A stretch of 64,000 nucleotides of DNA from Psettodes erumei (lineage: Eukaryota > Chordata > Actinopteri > Pleuronectiformes > Psettodidae). Shown one piece after another: positions 49,968-60,764 of this stretch. Within the stretch, counting starts at the first letter, position 1. Each line of letters starts with the position of its first letter. The stretch is from the NCBI GenBank assembly GCA_016785225.1, contig JAFBJZ010000603.1, positions 2,703,501 through 2,767,500 of the forward strand, read 5' to 3'. The notes beneath the pieces were generated by a model. That model had not been told where the DNA came from and searched no databases. It saw nothing but the letters and a program-made list of their open reading frames with translations. The position numbers and the translations under genes are program-made.

Positions 49968-51890
49968 ATGCAGCAGCAGCAGCATCGACAGCCTGAGCTG
50001 GTGGAAGGAAGCCTTCCCGTGTTCGTGTTCCCCACTGAGCTCGTCTTCTACGCGGATGAGCAGACGTCTCACAAGCAGGTGCTAACCCTCTACAATCCCT
50101 ATGAGTTCGCCCTCAAGTTTAAAGGTCAGTGAGCAGAGGGAAACACGTAGCATTTTTTTAAAAAGTTATTCCAGAGTCGATTGCTAATTTGTGTATTTTT
50201 TTTTTCTTCTTTGTCAGTGCTCTGCACAGCGCCTAACAAGTACACTGTGGTGGATGCCACTGGAGCCGTCAAGCCACAATGTTGTGTTGACATGTGAGTT
50301 TGTTTTCGTGTGTTGCATACTGTCGAGGGGCCAAGAGGTGTCATCTATGAGGTTTCTTTTCTTAAGGTTGGCCAGTTTTGGCCGCATGTCACACGGCTGT
50401 TTATACCGATGACTTTCCCACCTGCTTAGATGAACACCCTGTCCAATTTTTTCATGCCCACGCAGAGTAATCAGACACAGAGATGTCCGGGCATGCCATT
50501 ACGGGGTGTACGACAAGTTCCGACTGCAGGTGTCGGAGCAGAGTCAGCGGAAGGCTCTGGGTCGCAAAGAGGTGACGGCCACGCTGCGTCCCTCCGCCTC
50601 GCAGGAGCCGCCCAGCCCCCGGCCCCAAGACGAGGAACGCCGGCTCAAAGAGCAGTTTGCAGACAGCGAGTTTTTTGAGCAGACTGTATTTCAGACAGGT
50701 AGGAACAGAAACGACTACCCTGTTGTTTGACCACTAGATGGCGCCAGATGCGTGTCAAAGTCAAGTCACCTTTTACCTGACACAGTGCATCGCCTTGTTG
50801 TTTTTGGCTTATGAAAACACAGTGAGATCCAAAAGTATCTCAATCTACCTACTCACCCATCTGTCTGACACAAAGTGACAATGTTCAGTCATCTCCAAAA
50901 GCAAAACCAGCGATGAATTGGCCCTGTTGGCAAATATTGTCTGTTTACTGCTTACTCTCTCTGCCTCCTCCAGCGTTGTCTGAAAACACTATTAGTAGCC
51001 CAGCAGGCAGCCGCGCCTGTGCACTGGCTAACATCTTCCAGCCTTACCACGAACGTGCACACTGGAGTTTATTTATCCCACACGCACTGACCCGCCGCTT
51101 TAAACTCTCGCCACAGGCTCCAAATCCAAACTCCCCATTTCATCCCGTTTGAGTAACGTTTGCTGAAAAACCAACGACAGTGCTCAGATATTTCAGATAG
51201 TTATGCATCTAAAATGAAAGTATATGTTAGCTGATATTGCAGATTTTTACTTGGTGTTTTATTTAAAATTTCGGTTAATTTATTTTACACCATCTGATTT
51301 ACTGGTTTTAATTTGCTGCCCCGTGTGAAAGGCTGTTGGAATAAGGGTTTTGAAAAGTGCTCTCGAAATATTATTACTACTTTATTTACGTCTGCAGTAG
51401 TAACCAGTGGGCTTGGGGCCACAGACAGGCTGGGGATCCCTGAAAGTAAACACACTGTTGGTTTAGGCCTGTTTTTTTTTACCAGCCTTTAAATAATTGG
51501 TGAACTATTCTGAGCGATGAATCTGATCGCAGCGCATGCTGACATCATCACGTGTGTGTGTGTGTGTGTGTGCGTGTGTGTGTGCGCGTGCATGACAGAG
51601 AGCCGTCCTGCTGCTGGAGGACCCAGTCTGCTGACGGTGCTGCTCGGGCTGATGTGTATGGCCGCCCTCATGCTCCCGACGCTGGGGGAGCAAGAATCCA
51701 CCGTGCCTGTCTACCTCCACTTAAGTGTTAACAAGAAACTCGTAGCTGCTTACGTCCTCGGTAAGTGCGAGACAGAAGGGTGGCGCGTTTTCATCTGATC
51801 GCCTGTTTTTAAAAAAAAAAACAATGCCGGAGCTTCTGTCCCATGTGCTACGTTTCAGGTCTTCTTACGATGGTCATCCTCCGCACATGA
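49968..51890 (+). CDS. mospd1: Motile sperm domain-containing protein 1
   Basis: Five coding exons: 49968-50124, 50218-50293, 50466-50698, 51599-51760 and 51859-51890, all in frame, giving 219 residues (human 213). The start is MQQQQHRQPELVEGSLPVFV. An MSP domain spans about residues 14-125 (FPTELVFYADEQTSHKQVLT, NPYEFALKFKVLCTAPNKYT, HRDVRACHYGVYDKFRLQVS). Two C-terminal hydrophobic segments follow, at about 161-181 (PSLLTVLLGLMCMAALMLPT) and 200-217, ending TMVILRT. MOSPD1 is an ER membrane protein of the VAP-like group that binds FFAT/FFNT-type motifs at contact sites. The 162-bp exon carrying the first membrane segment is preceded by a TG repeat rather than a pyrimidine tract. The gene is tail to tail with pabir2; poly(A) signal at 52500-52505. 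Confidence 0.95.
51552..51589. repeat. (TG)n microsatellite abutting a mospd1 splice acceptor
   Basis: The TG tract, with CG interruptions, runs to within 10 nt of the acceptor CATGACAG|AG of the exon at 51599. Confidence 0.95.
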
Positions 51891-52499
51891 AGTGCCGCGA
51901 GCTGAGAGGAGGAAGGAGAACGATCCAAAAGACTGAAGAGAGCCGTCTCACGCCAGAGGCGCACCCCACCCCCCCCGGGTGCTTCAGCGTGCAGAGCCGA
52001 CAGCGGGGGGTGCAGTTCACACTGTCCCCTGAAAAACCCATTTTAGCGTTCTTGTTTTGAAAACCCACCGCATCCGTTCACACAGTGCTGAACTGATGCA
52101 AGAGGCAGAGACCTGCGGCGTGCGAGGAGCTGCCCCCACCCCCACCCACCCCACCCCTGAGCAGGGCCGGCCGAAGCGCTGTCCGCCTGCATATTCCCCG
52201 CCTCTGTATTTCTGTTGCCATCATGTTAACAAAAAAAAAAAAAGTGGTCAACGTGAGCGCGAAGGCACCGACGCGCACACACCGTACGTGTATATAAAGC
52301 CATTATTATTCAGTTTTGTTATGGTATTCGCCTGTAACCATCATTTTCAGCGTCGACCCCGAGGGCTACATGCAGCGTGGATACTCGTCTGAATGAGATT
52401 TTTTTTTTTTTTTTGTTCAGATGTATGATACTTTTACATGTCAGCGAAGGAAAGACCTGGTTTGTTGGCCATACTATATCAATGCTCCATCAAACGTTG

Positions 52500-52505
52500 A
52501 ATAAA
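52500..52505 (+). terminator. mospd1 poly(A) signal
   Basis: AATAAA in GTTGAATAAAGTCTC, about 610 bp after the stop. The UTR between is mostly unique sequence with a poly(A) run near 52230-52242 and a poly(T) run near 52399-52414. Confidence 0.65.
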
Positions 52506-52632
52506 GTCTCCGTGCGTCTGTCTGGTATGTTTAGAAATGAAACTTATGCGTCGTTCGTTCTTTTAAAACACATTAGCAGTTTGGTCAGGAGGGAATATTG
52601 AACACAGCTGCACGACCACGATAAAGAAATAA

Positions 52633-54245
52633 TTTATTTTGGCCTGACGTCCACTACGACGGCAATCACAACAGACACGAGCAGAGGCGAGGTGTCAGCC
52701 GGCGCGGTGCAGCCCGTCCACTGCGGACGTACAGTAGAGAGTGAGATCGTTTGCCAAATTCATGCCTGAACACTTCACAGGATGACATCAAAAAAAAAAA
52801 AAAAAATCAAAATAGCTCGCTGGTAGCAGAGCCAGCTGACTTTGTATAAAAGACAATTTATACATTCAGTAAATGAACTGCAACCAGACTTTTCCTCAAA
52901 GGGCACATGTCCATAAACTCATTTACAATCACTTGCTTCTGTACATATGTACACGTGTGGCTGCAGAGACACGAAGGTGTCGCACGGGGGACTTGGACAA
53001 GGCTCGACCTCAGTATACTGTACATCTCAGACTCGTCAGGAGAAAGCTGATGTATAGATATATAAGCTCTTTCTCCCCTTAAGACGTGCACAGCGGCTGA
53101 AAGCACCACAGGATGGAGTATCCTGTGCAAAAAAAGCTTTTAATAAATGTAACAAACACAACAGCAGAAACAGCAGGCTCCTCACGCACAATGTGATGCT
53201 GTCATTTCGTTTTCCACTGCTCCTTCCAGCAGTCAGGTGATTTGGTGTGAATGACAACACAAATGGGTCATTTTTACTGGGGATAGGAACCTATCACCAT
53301 CCTTTTTTTTTCTTATAATAAAAACTTTGTTTTTCCATAAATAAGAACATTTTGCCGGAAGAAAAACAAAATCCTCTCTATTCTTTGCTTATCTACAAAA
53401 CAAAACAAAACAAAACAAAAAAAGAACCCATCCTGACAAGAACACAGGATACAGGAGGACCGTTAGTGTCGAGTCGCTCACGACGGGCAATCAAAGTCGC
53501 AGTAAGTCACGGCCCGTCTCTGCTGAAAAGACAACTTCTCTTACACTAGAACAGTAAGGAAATCTCCAAAAAAAGGTCCACCCCACAAGTCGCTCGCGTT
53601 CCTCTGACGGAGAAAAACGCCTGACGCCGGAGACCCGCGCCCGCCTCTCAAATATGTACGACTTTTGACAAGGTTAATATGTACATAATTACAAAACGGA
53701 GCGAGGGAAAAACAATAAGTTAAATCTTTTCTTACAAAATCTGCAGACTGTGTACATACAAAGGCCTGTGGACAGAAGATCTCCAGCACAAAAATAGGGA
53801 AAATGTACACATCCACCCCAAAAAAAAAAAAATTTTTTTTTTTTTTTGTCCAGTGCTCAATGTCTCTCTCCGGGGAGGAGGACTGGTGGGACAGGTTTAT
53901 GGGATAGCCACTTAGAAACACAACATCGCTATGAAGCCAAAGCACCATCCGAGATCCTCTACTTAGCAGCCGGTGCTCACAGTGTGGTCAGTCCTTCGCC
54001 TCTGTGACGCAGAACCCCGCCCATGGCTTTCCTTTCCTTGATTTCAAACGCACATGTAATATCTCCCGACCCTCCAAAGTGTCGCCTTGAAAAACAGCCG
54101 CTCAGAAGCAAACCTGGAAAAGGAAACTAATTAGAGGAGGAGGGTCTGAGAAGGAAACCTGGAGAGAGGCGCTGCTTTGTTGTTTTGCGTGCCGGCCTTT
54201 TTAAAAAAAAAAATTTTTTAAATAGTGTCTCTTGCCGACCCCATC
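52633..54245 (-). other. pabir2 3' UTR (inferred) and its poly(A) signal
   Basis: A minus-strand AATAAA at plus 52633-52638 could end the transcript, giving a UTR of about 1.6 kb. It includes a (CAAAA)n tract (plus 53398-53420), an A-run/T-run palindrome at 53820-53847, another at 54202-54220, and a UGUACAUA Pumilio-type motif (minus strand, near 53680). No protein-coding ORF is supported. Confidence 0.45.
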
Positions 54246-54496
54246 TCATTTCGGGGACAAATCCTGGAGGGACGCGAAGGGCGAGTTGCTGGACGAGGAG
54301 GGCGACACCCCCTCCATTTTGCCGGGGGAGTCGGTGGAGGAGCCGACGCTGCTGAGGCTGCCGTCCAGCAAGTCTGGAGAGTGGCTGGAACAACAAGTCG
54401 GCTTCAGTTAGGTCAAACATCGGCCCTTCACTCTGGGTAACTCTCAGGTTACAAACTATAAGTATGACTTCATGTAGGGCTGTTGCACTGAAATGG

Positions 54497-54573
<77 letters not shown>

Positions 54574-57500
54574 AGCAGGCCTGTTCATACTTCATGCCAG
54601 AACAGGTCTGTGCACGATATACTCCACTACTGGGTGGAAAAACACCAAGTGGAACCACATTTTGCACAGTAAAAAGTCTGCAAAGGTCAAAGGGCAGATG
54701 TGCAATAAGAAAAAACACAGGGCGTTGCTGCAGTATATCTACTGCGGGGTGAAGAGCAGTTTTTTCCCGCCAATTTCATTCTGCAGATTAAGATAAAGAA
54801 GATTATACAAAGATGAGACCGGGAGCCGAGTCTTACCAGGAGCTGAGATCAGACAGGGTGGAGACGTCGGAGGACAGCATGGTGGTGGTGCCCTGGAAGA
54901 GCCTCTTGGGCTGGCTCTCTGTTTCCATCTCACCTGCGGAACAAAGCGGTCTGACATTTAGAAAGCATAACACACACACGAGCGTTTTATTGTCATCGTA
55001 ATCTGATACAGTGCGAGCAACGGATCTTAAAGAGCCCCTGCACTCACTTACACGCTGAATGTGATCAAATCCAAAAACCCTATCAGGCGAGCGACAAGCG
55101 GAGGCCAAGTGCTCGACTACAATATAACATCTTAATCACTTTGGTTCCACCATAAGAGGCTGACATCGGCTCGCGGTTTGAGGACGGTCTCCAAAAGACC
55201 CACCCGAGTGAGATTCTTCAGCCACGTGAAGGTCACGAATGTACGGATTTTAAACGCGTCTAACTTCATGATGAACACGATGCATCGCGAGGATAATTCA
55301 TTTCAGTATTTTTTAAAAAAGGCGTGTCAGGGCATCTCACCTTTGCGCTTGATTGGCCCAAGTATGCTGGCTCTGATGCAGTTGATTGGGCTTTGACTCC
55401 GTCGGCTGAAGAACAGAGAGAACGATCGTTTGATCAGACCAGTCAGACAGCAGCCAGCTGGTGCCAGCGCAGGCTCGGAGCGACCAGAGACGGCCGCGAC
55501 GTGGAGAAACCCATGGATTAGAAAGTCGTTAATGTCAGGGATTGCTGAAAAACCCGGTCCTCACCTGAAGCGCCGCGTGGGGCTGGGTATGGGGCTGGGC
55601 GTCAGGCCGTTGCTGCTCACCAGGATTTGGAGCGAAGGAGAGAAGCACTGCTGCTCGCCCGAAAGGGAAACGGACGACATTGAGGATTGAGACATGAAAG
55701 ATGCAACAGATAATATCAATTTCATCCATACCAGATCAAAGCTATCCTCTGATTATTGTCCTACCCTGGTACTGTGTTCAATAACTTAACTTTGTCAAAA
55801 TAAGGTCAAAGTGGAGTCGACCAAACCCAATAAACAGATTATTTGCCACCGTGACATTTAGAAACCTTTCATACGCCTCTATGTGTCAAAAAGAGGATGA
55901 CTCACATACTAACAAGTATTTCTATATACAAACAATGATGCTGCTTGCAATTAAAAAAAAAAGATTTCATTTTATTGTTGAAGCTGCAGCAAACTGAAAA
56001 ACAAATTTACTCAAAAATCTCAAAAGGAGCAAAGTTCCTGTGTTTCTTTGCCAATAAATTAGTTCCTGCAGGCTACCACACAGAGCTCCATTCATTAAAC
56101 GGACTGCATCTTATTTGGAAAATCGGGTTACCACAAACCATTAAAGTGCTTTAACCATTACCTTCATTTGGTTATTCTCATTATAATCCGGTCACGGCGT
56201 GCATGAAAGCACGCCGAGGTCAGACGTACCTTTTTCCCGATCCCTCTGGTCGGGGAGGGGGCGGGGGACACGGGCACGAAGTCGATGCGCTTTGGGGACG
56301 ACGACGCCGACTTCTCCAGGTCGTTGTCACTCTGCGGACACAACATTAGCGCGTGGACGTCTCGTTCTACGGCGACACGCGGTGCGGTGAAAAAGATCCA
56401 TCACGTCACGAGTGTTGGAGTATTATACTACCGACTCAGTCTGACCTTGAAAGACTGGCGGCCCTGTTAACTCCCATATGTTAGAGGCGTTATAATCTAG
56501 CATGTTTGCACTTGCCCGCTCCACAGAAAGCGAGCGAGGCCAACAACGCCGGGGGCCCAAACATGCAGAGGGAAGGTGCAGCAGGGCCGACTTCCGGGGA
56601 TACAGAGCAACACAGCACATCGACAACACCGGTGGGAGAGTGGAGATTTTGTTTTGTTTGTTATTTACCAGGCTAAGGCTCTCTTCCCAGGACTGGCTCA
56701 TCTGCATAGCAGCTTGAACTTCCCTGTGTGTACAAAGATAGAAAACAAAAAGGAGTGAGTTTATGCCCCGGGAGCACGTTATCCACAATTTCCAGGAAAT
56801 CTCTCCATCAAGCGAAATCACTTGTAAATAAACAGCTTACCGCTCGTGAGCAGTTTCTCTGTTCATCACGTCCACTCCCTCCTCCTGCGAGAGCACAAAA
56901 GAGGGTTAACGGCAACAGAGTCGAAGTTTACCAAGTCAAACGAGACTTTGCGTCCTCCCTCATGTCACCGCAGTCAAGACTAATTCTGACTCAAAGACAC
57001 AGTTTTCACCTCACATCAAAAGCTGAAACTGAACCATATTCTGCTCGACTTATGGAAATGGCATCACAATGACCGGTTCCTCTGTTGGAGTCTGATACTA
57101 CCATGTGATCAACTCTGGAAGATCGATGGCCCTGTGAACTCCAGGAACATTCACTCTGGCATGTTTTTGTAAACACCGTCACTCCCTATGGCTCGAGAGG
57201 GAGACAGCAGTCTGACATGCTCAGTTTCAAATCGGCACATTTGCGCAGGTGTCAGAAGCGATGGCGCCCGTTCCTTACTTGTTTGATTTGATGAAGTCTG
57301 GTGCTGGGCACACGGATCGGCGACGAAGGGACCTACAATAAAAAAAAGGGGGTTTGAGAGGAGAGGAGAACATTCATTAGTGTTGAATTTACACACTCAT
57401 TGAGTAAACGTGTATAACAGCAACAGTAGTATACCATGTTGGGCCTATTGACAACCGTAGTGCTATTTCTCCGGCTACGCAGGACCTCTCTCTGGAACAC

Positions 57501-57777
57501 CTGGGAGTTATCACTGCAATGACAAATTCACAGACAGACCACATGTCATGTGTCTTCTTCCCCTGAGGAATGGGCAACAAAATGACTTCATTGTGACTGA
57601 AAAAAGGACGTTAACATAGCCAATGAAAGATTCTGCGGTAAATTGTTGTAACTATATCTTAATGTAGAACCTTAATCCATTTATCATGGGTGCACTGTTG
57701 GATCTTCTCAAGTGTCCATCGGTCTGAACTAACGAAGATGGGATTTCCAGATCCAGCTCCATCTTTTCTTGTGGCAT
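54246..57777 (-). CDS. pabir2: PABIR family member (FAM122B), PP2A-B55 inhibitor
   Basis: Ten coding exons on the minus strand: 57671-57777, 57435-57513, 57279-57332, 56841-56884, 56669-56723, 56230-56331, 55565-55650, 55341-55405, 54837-54933 and 54246-54384. They total 828 bp, giving 275 residues. Conserved blocks in order: PQEKMELDLEIP, LRRSNSAPMINGLSD, RRNSTTVVNRP, the B55-docking helix TRLHQIKQEEGVDVMNRET (about 73-91), the following helix HEREVQAAMQMSQSWEESLS, KRIDFVPVSPAPSPTRGIGK, RRSQSPINCIRASILGP and GEMETESQPKRLFQGTTTML, ending DLSPK. FAM122 proteins bind PP2A-B55 and block substrate access, promoting mitotic entry and checkpoint responses. GEMETESQPKRLFQG and the DLSPK end favour FAM122B over FAM122A. 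An in-frame upstream ATG at 57793-57795 could add MNNSGV. The last exon needs the acceptor at 54384; one 15 nt further in creates a stop. Confidence 0.93.
54502..54570. repeat. (AT)n microsatellite in the last pabir2 intron
   Basis: About 34 uninterrupted AT units between the last two coding exons. It is self-complementary and could form a hairpin. Confidence 0.95.
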
Positions 57778-57795
57778 GACTCCTGAGTTGTTCAT

Positions 57796-60764
57796 TTTGC
57801 TAGCTAATGCTGCCTGTCACCAGATCGTGAAGTCGAAAATGATTACCCGTCGGCTCAGTTACAGTTACATCGTTGCTCTCGGGAACTTAGCCAGCTTTAC
57901 AGGATCTGAAGTAGCATCTTCAAATCAGGCAATGCGGCGGGCGGGAGCCAAACAAGCTAACGCGATGAAGATAACCCACAGCAATCTGCAAGGCCCTATC
58001 GTCTGGTTAACTGTGGCAAGTGTTAATAGCAGCTGAACACTGGCTATTAACCTTAAAAATGTTCAATCAATAATTCTTCATATCATGGCTATGTGGTTAG
58101 CCACAACCGCCCGGTGCTAACGCTGCCTGTAACGTTATGACCACTCTCCAACTTTCCTGATGGATCGTTAGCATGCCATGGCTACATACCGCACAATGCC
58201 CGGTAACTGCTAGCTACCGACCCAGTCTGCTGGTTCAAGGCAGCAGTGGTTGGCGACTCAAACGCTGCTCAACTACTACTGCATGTTAGCGCGTTAAATT
58301 AGCTAACTTTAGCCGAACCAGCCAGCTGGTTACTTTGGGTCCAAAATGAATGTTCGCCGCAGGTCTAACGTAGGTGACGTTAATCCAGCGACGCTGATGT
58401 TAAGTGCTTTTCTTAACGCGAGTTTACTTTCCAGCTAACACGGCGTATCTAGCTAATGTACGCTAGCTATATGTTAAGCTAGTCGATTCAGCAGCAGCCA
58501 GCAGCACAGCTACATAGCCTTCTGAGCTAACTAGCTAAGTTAGCATTAACGCCAATGGCCACAATGCCCTGTCCAGAGAGAGAGGCCGGGTCACCATTTC
58601 AAGTAATGTTCCTGCGTATCAGCCTGGACGCTACCACGGCTCACAGACTACAAGCCAATTCGTGTCTGTTACAAATATTATACGCTCTATAATGTCGCTT
58701 TTTCTTTTCGTTTCTGCAGGGCGCCACCAAGAATGAACAGGATCCCAGATGATCACACAGGAGCTAGCCGCTAGCAGCAAACTTCACGCCCCTTTTAACG
58801 TTACCAGACCCGTCCAATCAAACGGCTTCTTTTTGCCGGCGTGCTCAGGCGCAATGTGGCGGACTGCATCCTCTCATCCCCGGATAAACTCTGTACAGTC
58901 ACCGTAGCTGCAATGTGAAGATGGCAACATATCTCCCCTAATTTGAGTAGCATATGGAAAATTGTGCTGCAAAAACATTTATTTTTTTTTACCTGATCCC
59001 TTGATATATCCCTCCGCAGAAAACCGTCTGCGTTAACTGCTAACTCGCTCCTGCTCCTGCTTGGCTTGATTGGCTGCTTATAAAGTCGTGGTCGTCTTCG
59101 CTGTGTGTTTTTAGTTTTTCAGTAAATCTGGTCAACCATTGCAAAGTATAGCTTTAATATTTGTAAGGGCACGCCCATTCAAATGGAAATTTACATCGAG
59201 CCTTGACCAGAAACTCGTTGTTATTTTTAATTAACTGCTCAAAATAGTTTTAAAACCATATTTTTTTTAATTGAAAATTGAAATCCCATATTCAGCATTC
59301 CATGACTTGCAAATCATCCAGGCCCTGCCGATGTAAAATAAAGAAATGCATGGAACAAATTCAAATAAACTCATAATTGGACCCAGTGTGGGAGAAATGC
59401 ATTCGGCAATGACCATTTGTTCAGGAGAAAAATCGCCTTCAGCAGGTATTTAACTGTGTCAAATGTGTAATTTTCATTCACTGGTTAATGTTGATGCAGG
59501 AGACAACACATACTTTGTCCACACTGCTGCACAGATGGGAAGCCTGGAGCTCAAGGTCAGATAAGATGAACAGCTCAAACATTCATGGTTGTCATGATCA
59601 CTGATGACTGCACTATACAGACTGCCCTCTCATTCCTCGGGAGCTGAGAGGGGAGGGGAGGGGTCATTTATCTCATCTGCATCAAACCTGCAGTTTACAG
59701 TATTTTCACCACTTGATTAGCCTGAAATTATTTCAACATTCCAAGTTAGTTAGTTATTCAATTGTCTACACAGCCCTGTAGCAAAATCCACAAGTCACAG
59801 GAAAGGTGTGATCATTTAATGACTGGTATTGCAAAAGTCAGTCAACGCTGTCTTACAGCGATGACACCATTGAGTGAGAGCATATACTGTAATGTAGTTG
59901 AAGTTATATAAAAAAGTCTGATTCAATGACAAGTAGATACAGATGGAATATTTCAGACATATAACTGAATTTCCATTGAACTATTAACTGAACATTTACA
60001 CATCTTTAAATTATACATATTTTCCAGCATAAAAAGGACTTGCATCTTTGCTGTTACACACAAAAAAATGAACGCATGGATGCTTTGTTAAAATATTTCA
60101 TTAACAATCATTCATTAAGATAAACGAGAGGATATTTCGTCTTCAGCACTGATGTGTTTAATTAGGGACCGCAGCCAACGTGTTGCTTTTCAGCACCCAA
60201 TCTCAAGAAATTGTTGTCACACAAACACGGTAACAAAGAAAAGTGTTTTGTCCCAAAATATACATACACACGTCAAGAAAAAGTAACATTGTGTGCCCAT
60301 GTTGATGGTTTTAGGGAAAAGCAGGATTGCATTAAAAGCAACACAATATAAAATAGGAGGTTGTCAATTGTTGGGATTCGTACGGCAGCACAGCAATTGT
60401 GATATTGTACTTAAAATTAGCAGCATTGCTTTGAATAAATTACGACATCTCTTAAAAAAAATTATCAGTCTGGGGGCACAGAAAAATCATTCTTATTTCA
60501 GTTAAAGCTGGGCTCCATGCTGTTCAGTCCAGAAGTGGATTTTTCTAAAAGGTAATCAATTTTATCTATAGCTGAATATAGCGTGTGTGTGTGGTGCCTA
60601 CGACAGCAAATACAACTGTCAGGATTATCACCTAATCAGTGTATCCTCAGGGACCCTGAGCGGGCTGAGTATTTGTAATGACACAAATGTGAATAATAAA
60701 ATATAAAATGAACTGCAAAAGGAAGGGATATGACCATACATTAAAAATCACCATGCAGGGCTTT
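57796..60764. other. pabir2 5' flank and hprt1 3' flank
   Basis: From 57800 to about 58600 the sequence is dense in GCTAGC, AGCTAA and TAACGTTA words, as in many fish promoters and 5' UTRs. An inverted CCAAT-type element (CCAATCAAACGG) is near 58815, and the region to about 59100 is the likely pabir2 promoter. From about 59100 to 60764 the DNA is AT-rich; its right-hand part should be the hprt1 3' UTR, but no canonical minus-strand AATAAA was confirmed. No coding ORF is supported. Confidence 0.45.

Noticed and set aside
54369..54384. Acceptor CTCTCCAG|ACTTG for the last pabir2 exon
   Set aside because: With the phase-2 donor upstream it creates an immediate TGA; the upstream acceptor TTCCAG|CCACTC gives the conserved reading SSCHSPDLLDGS.
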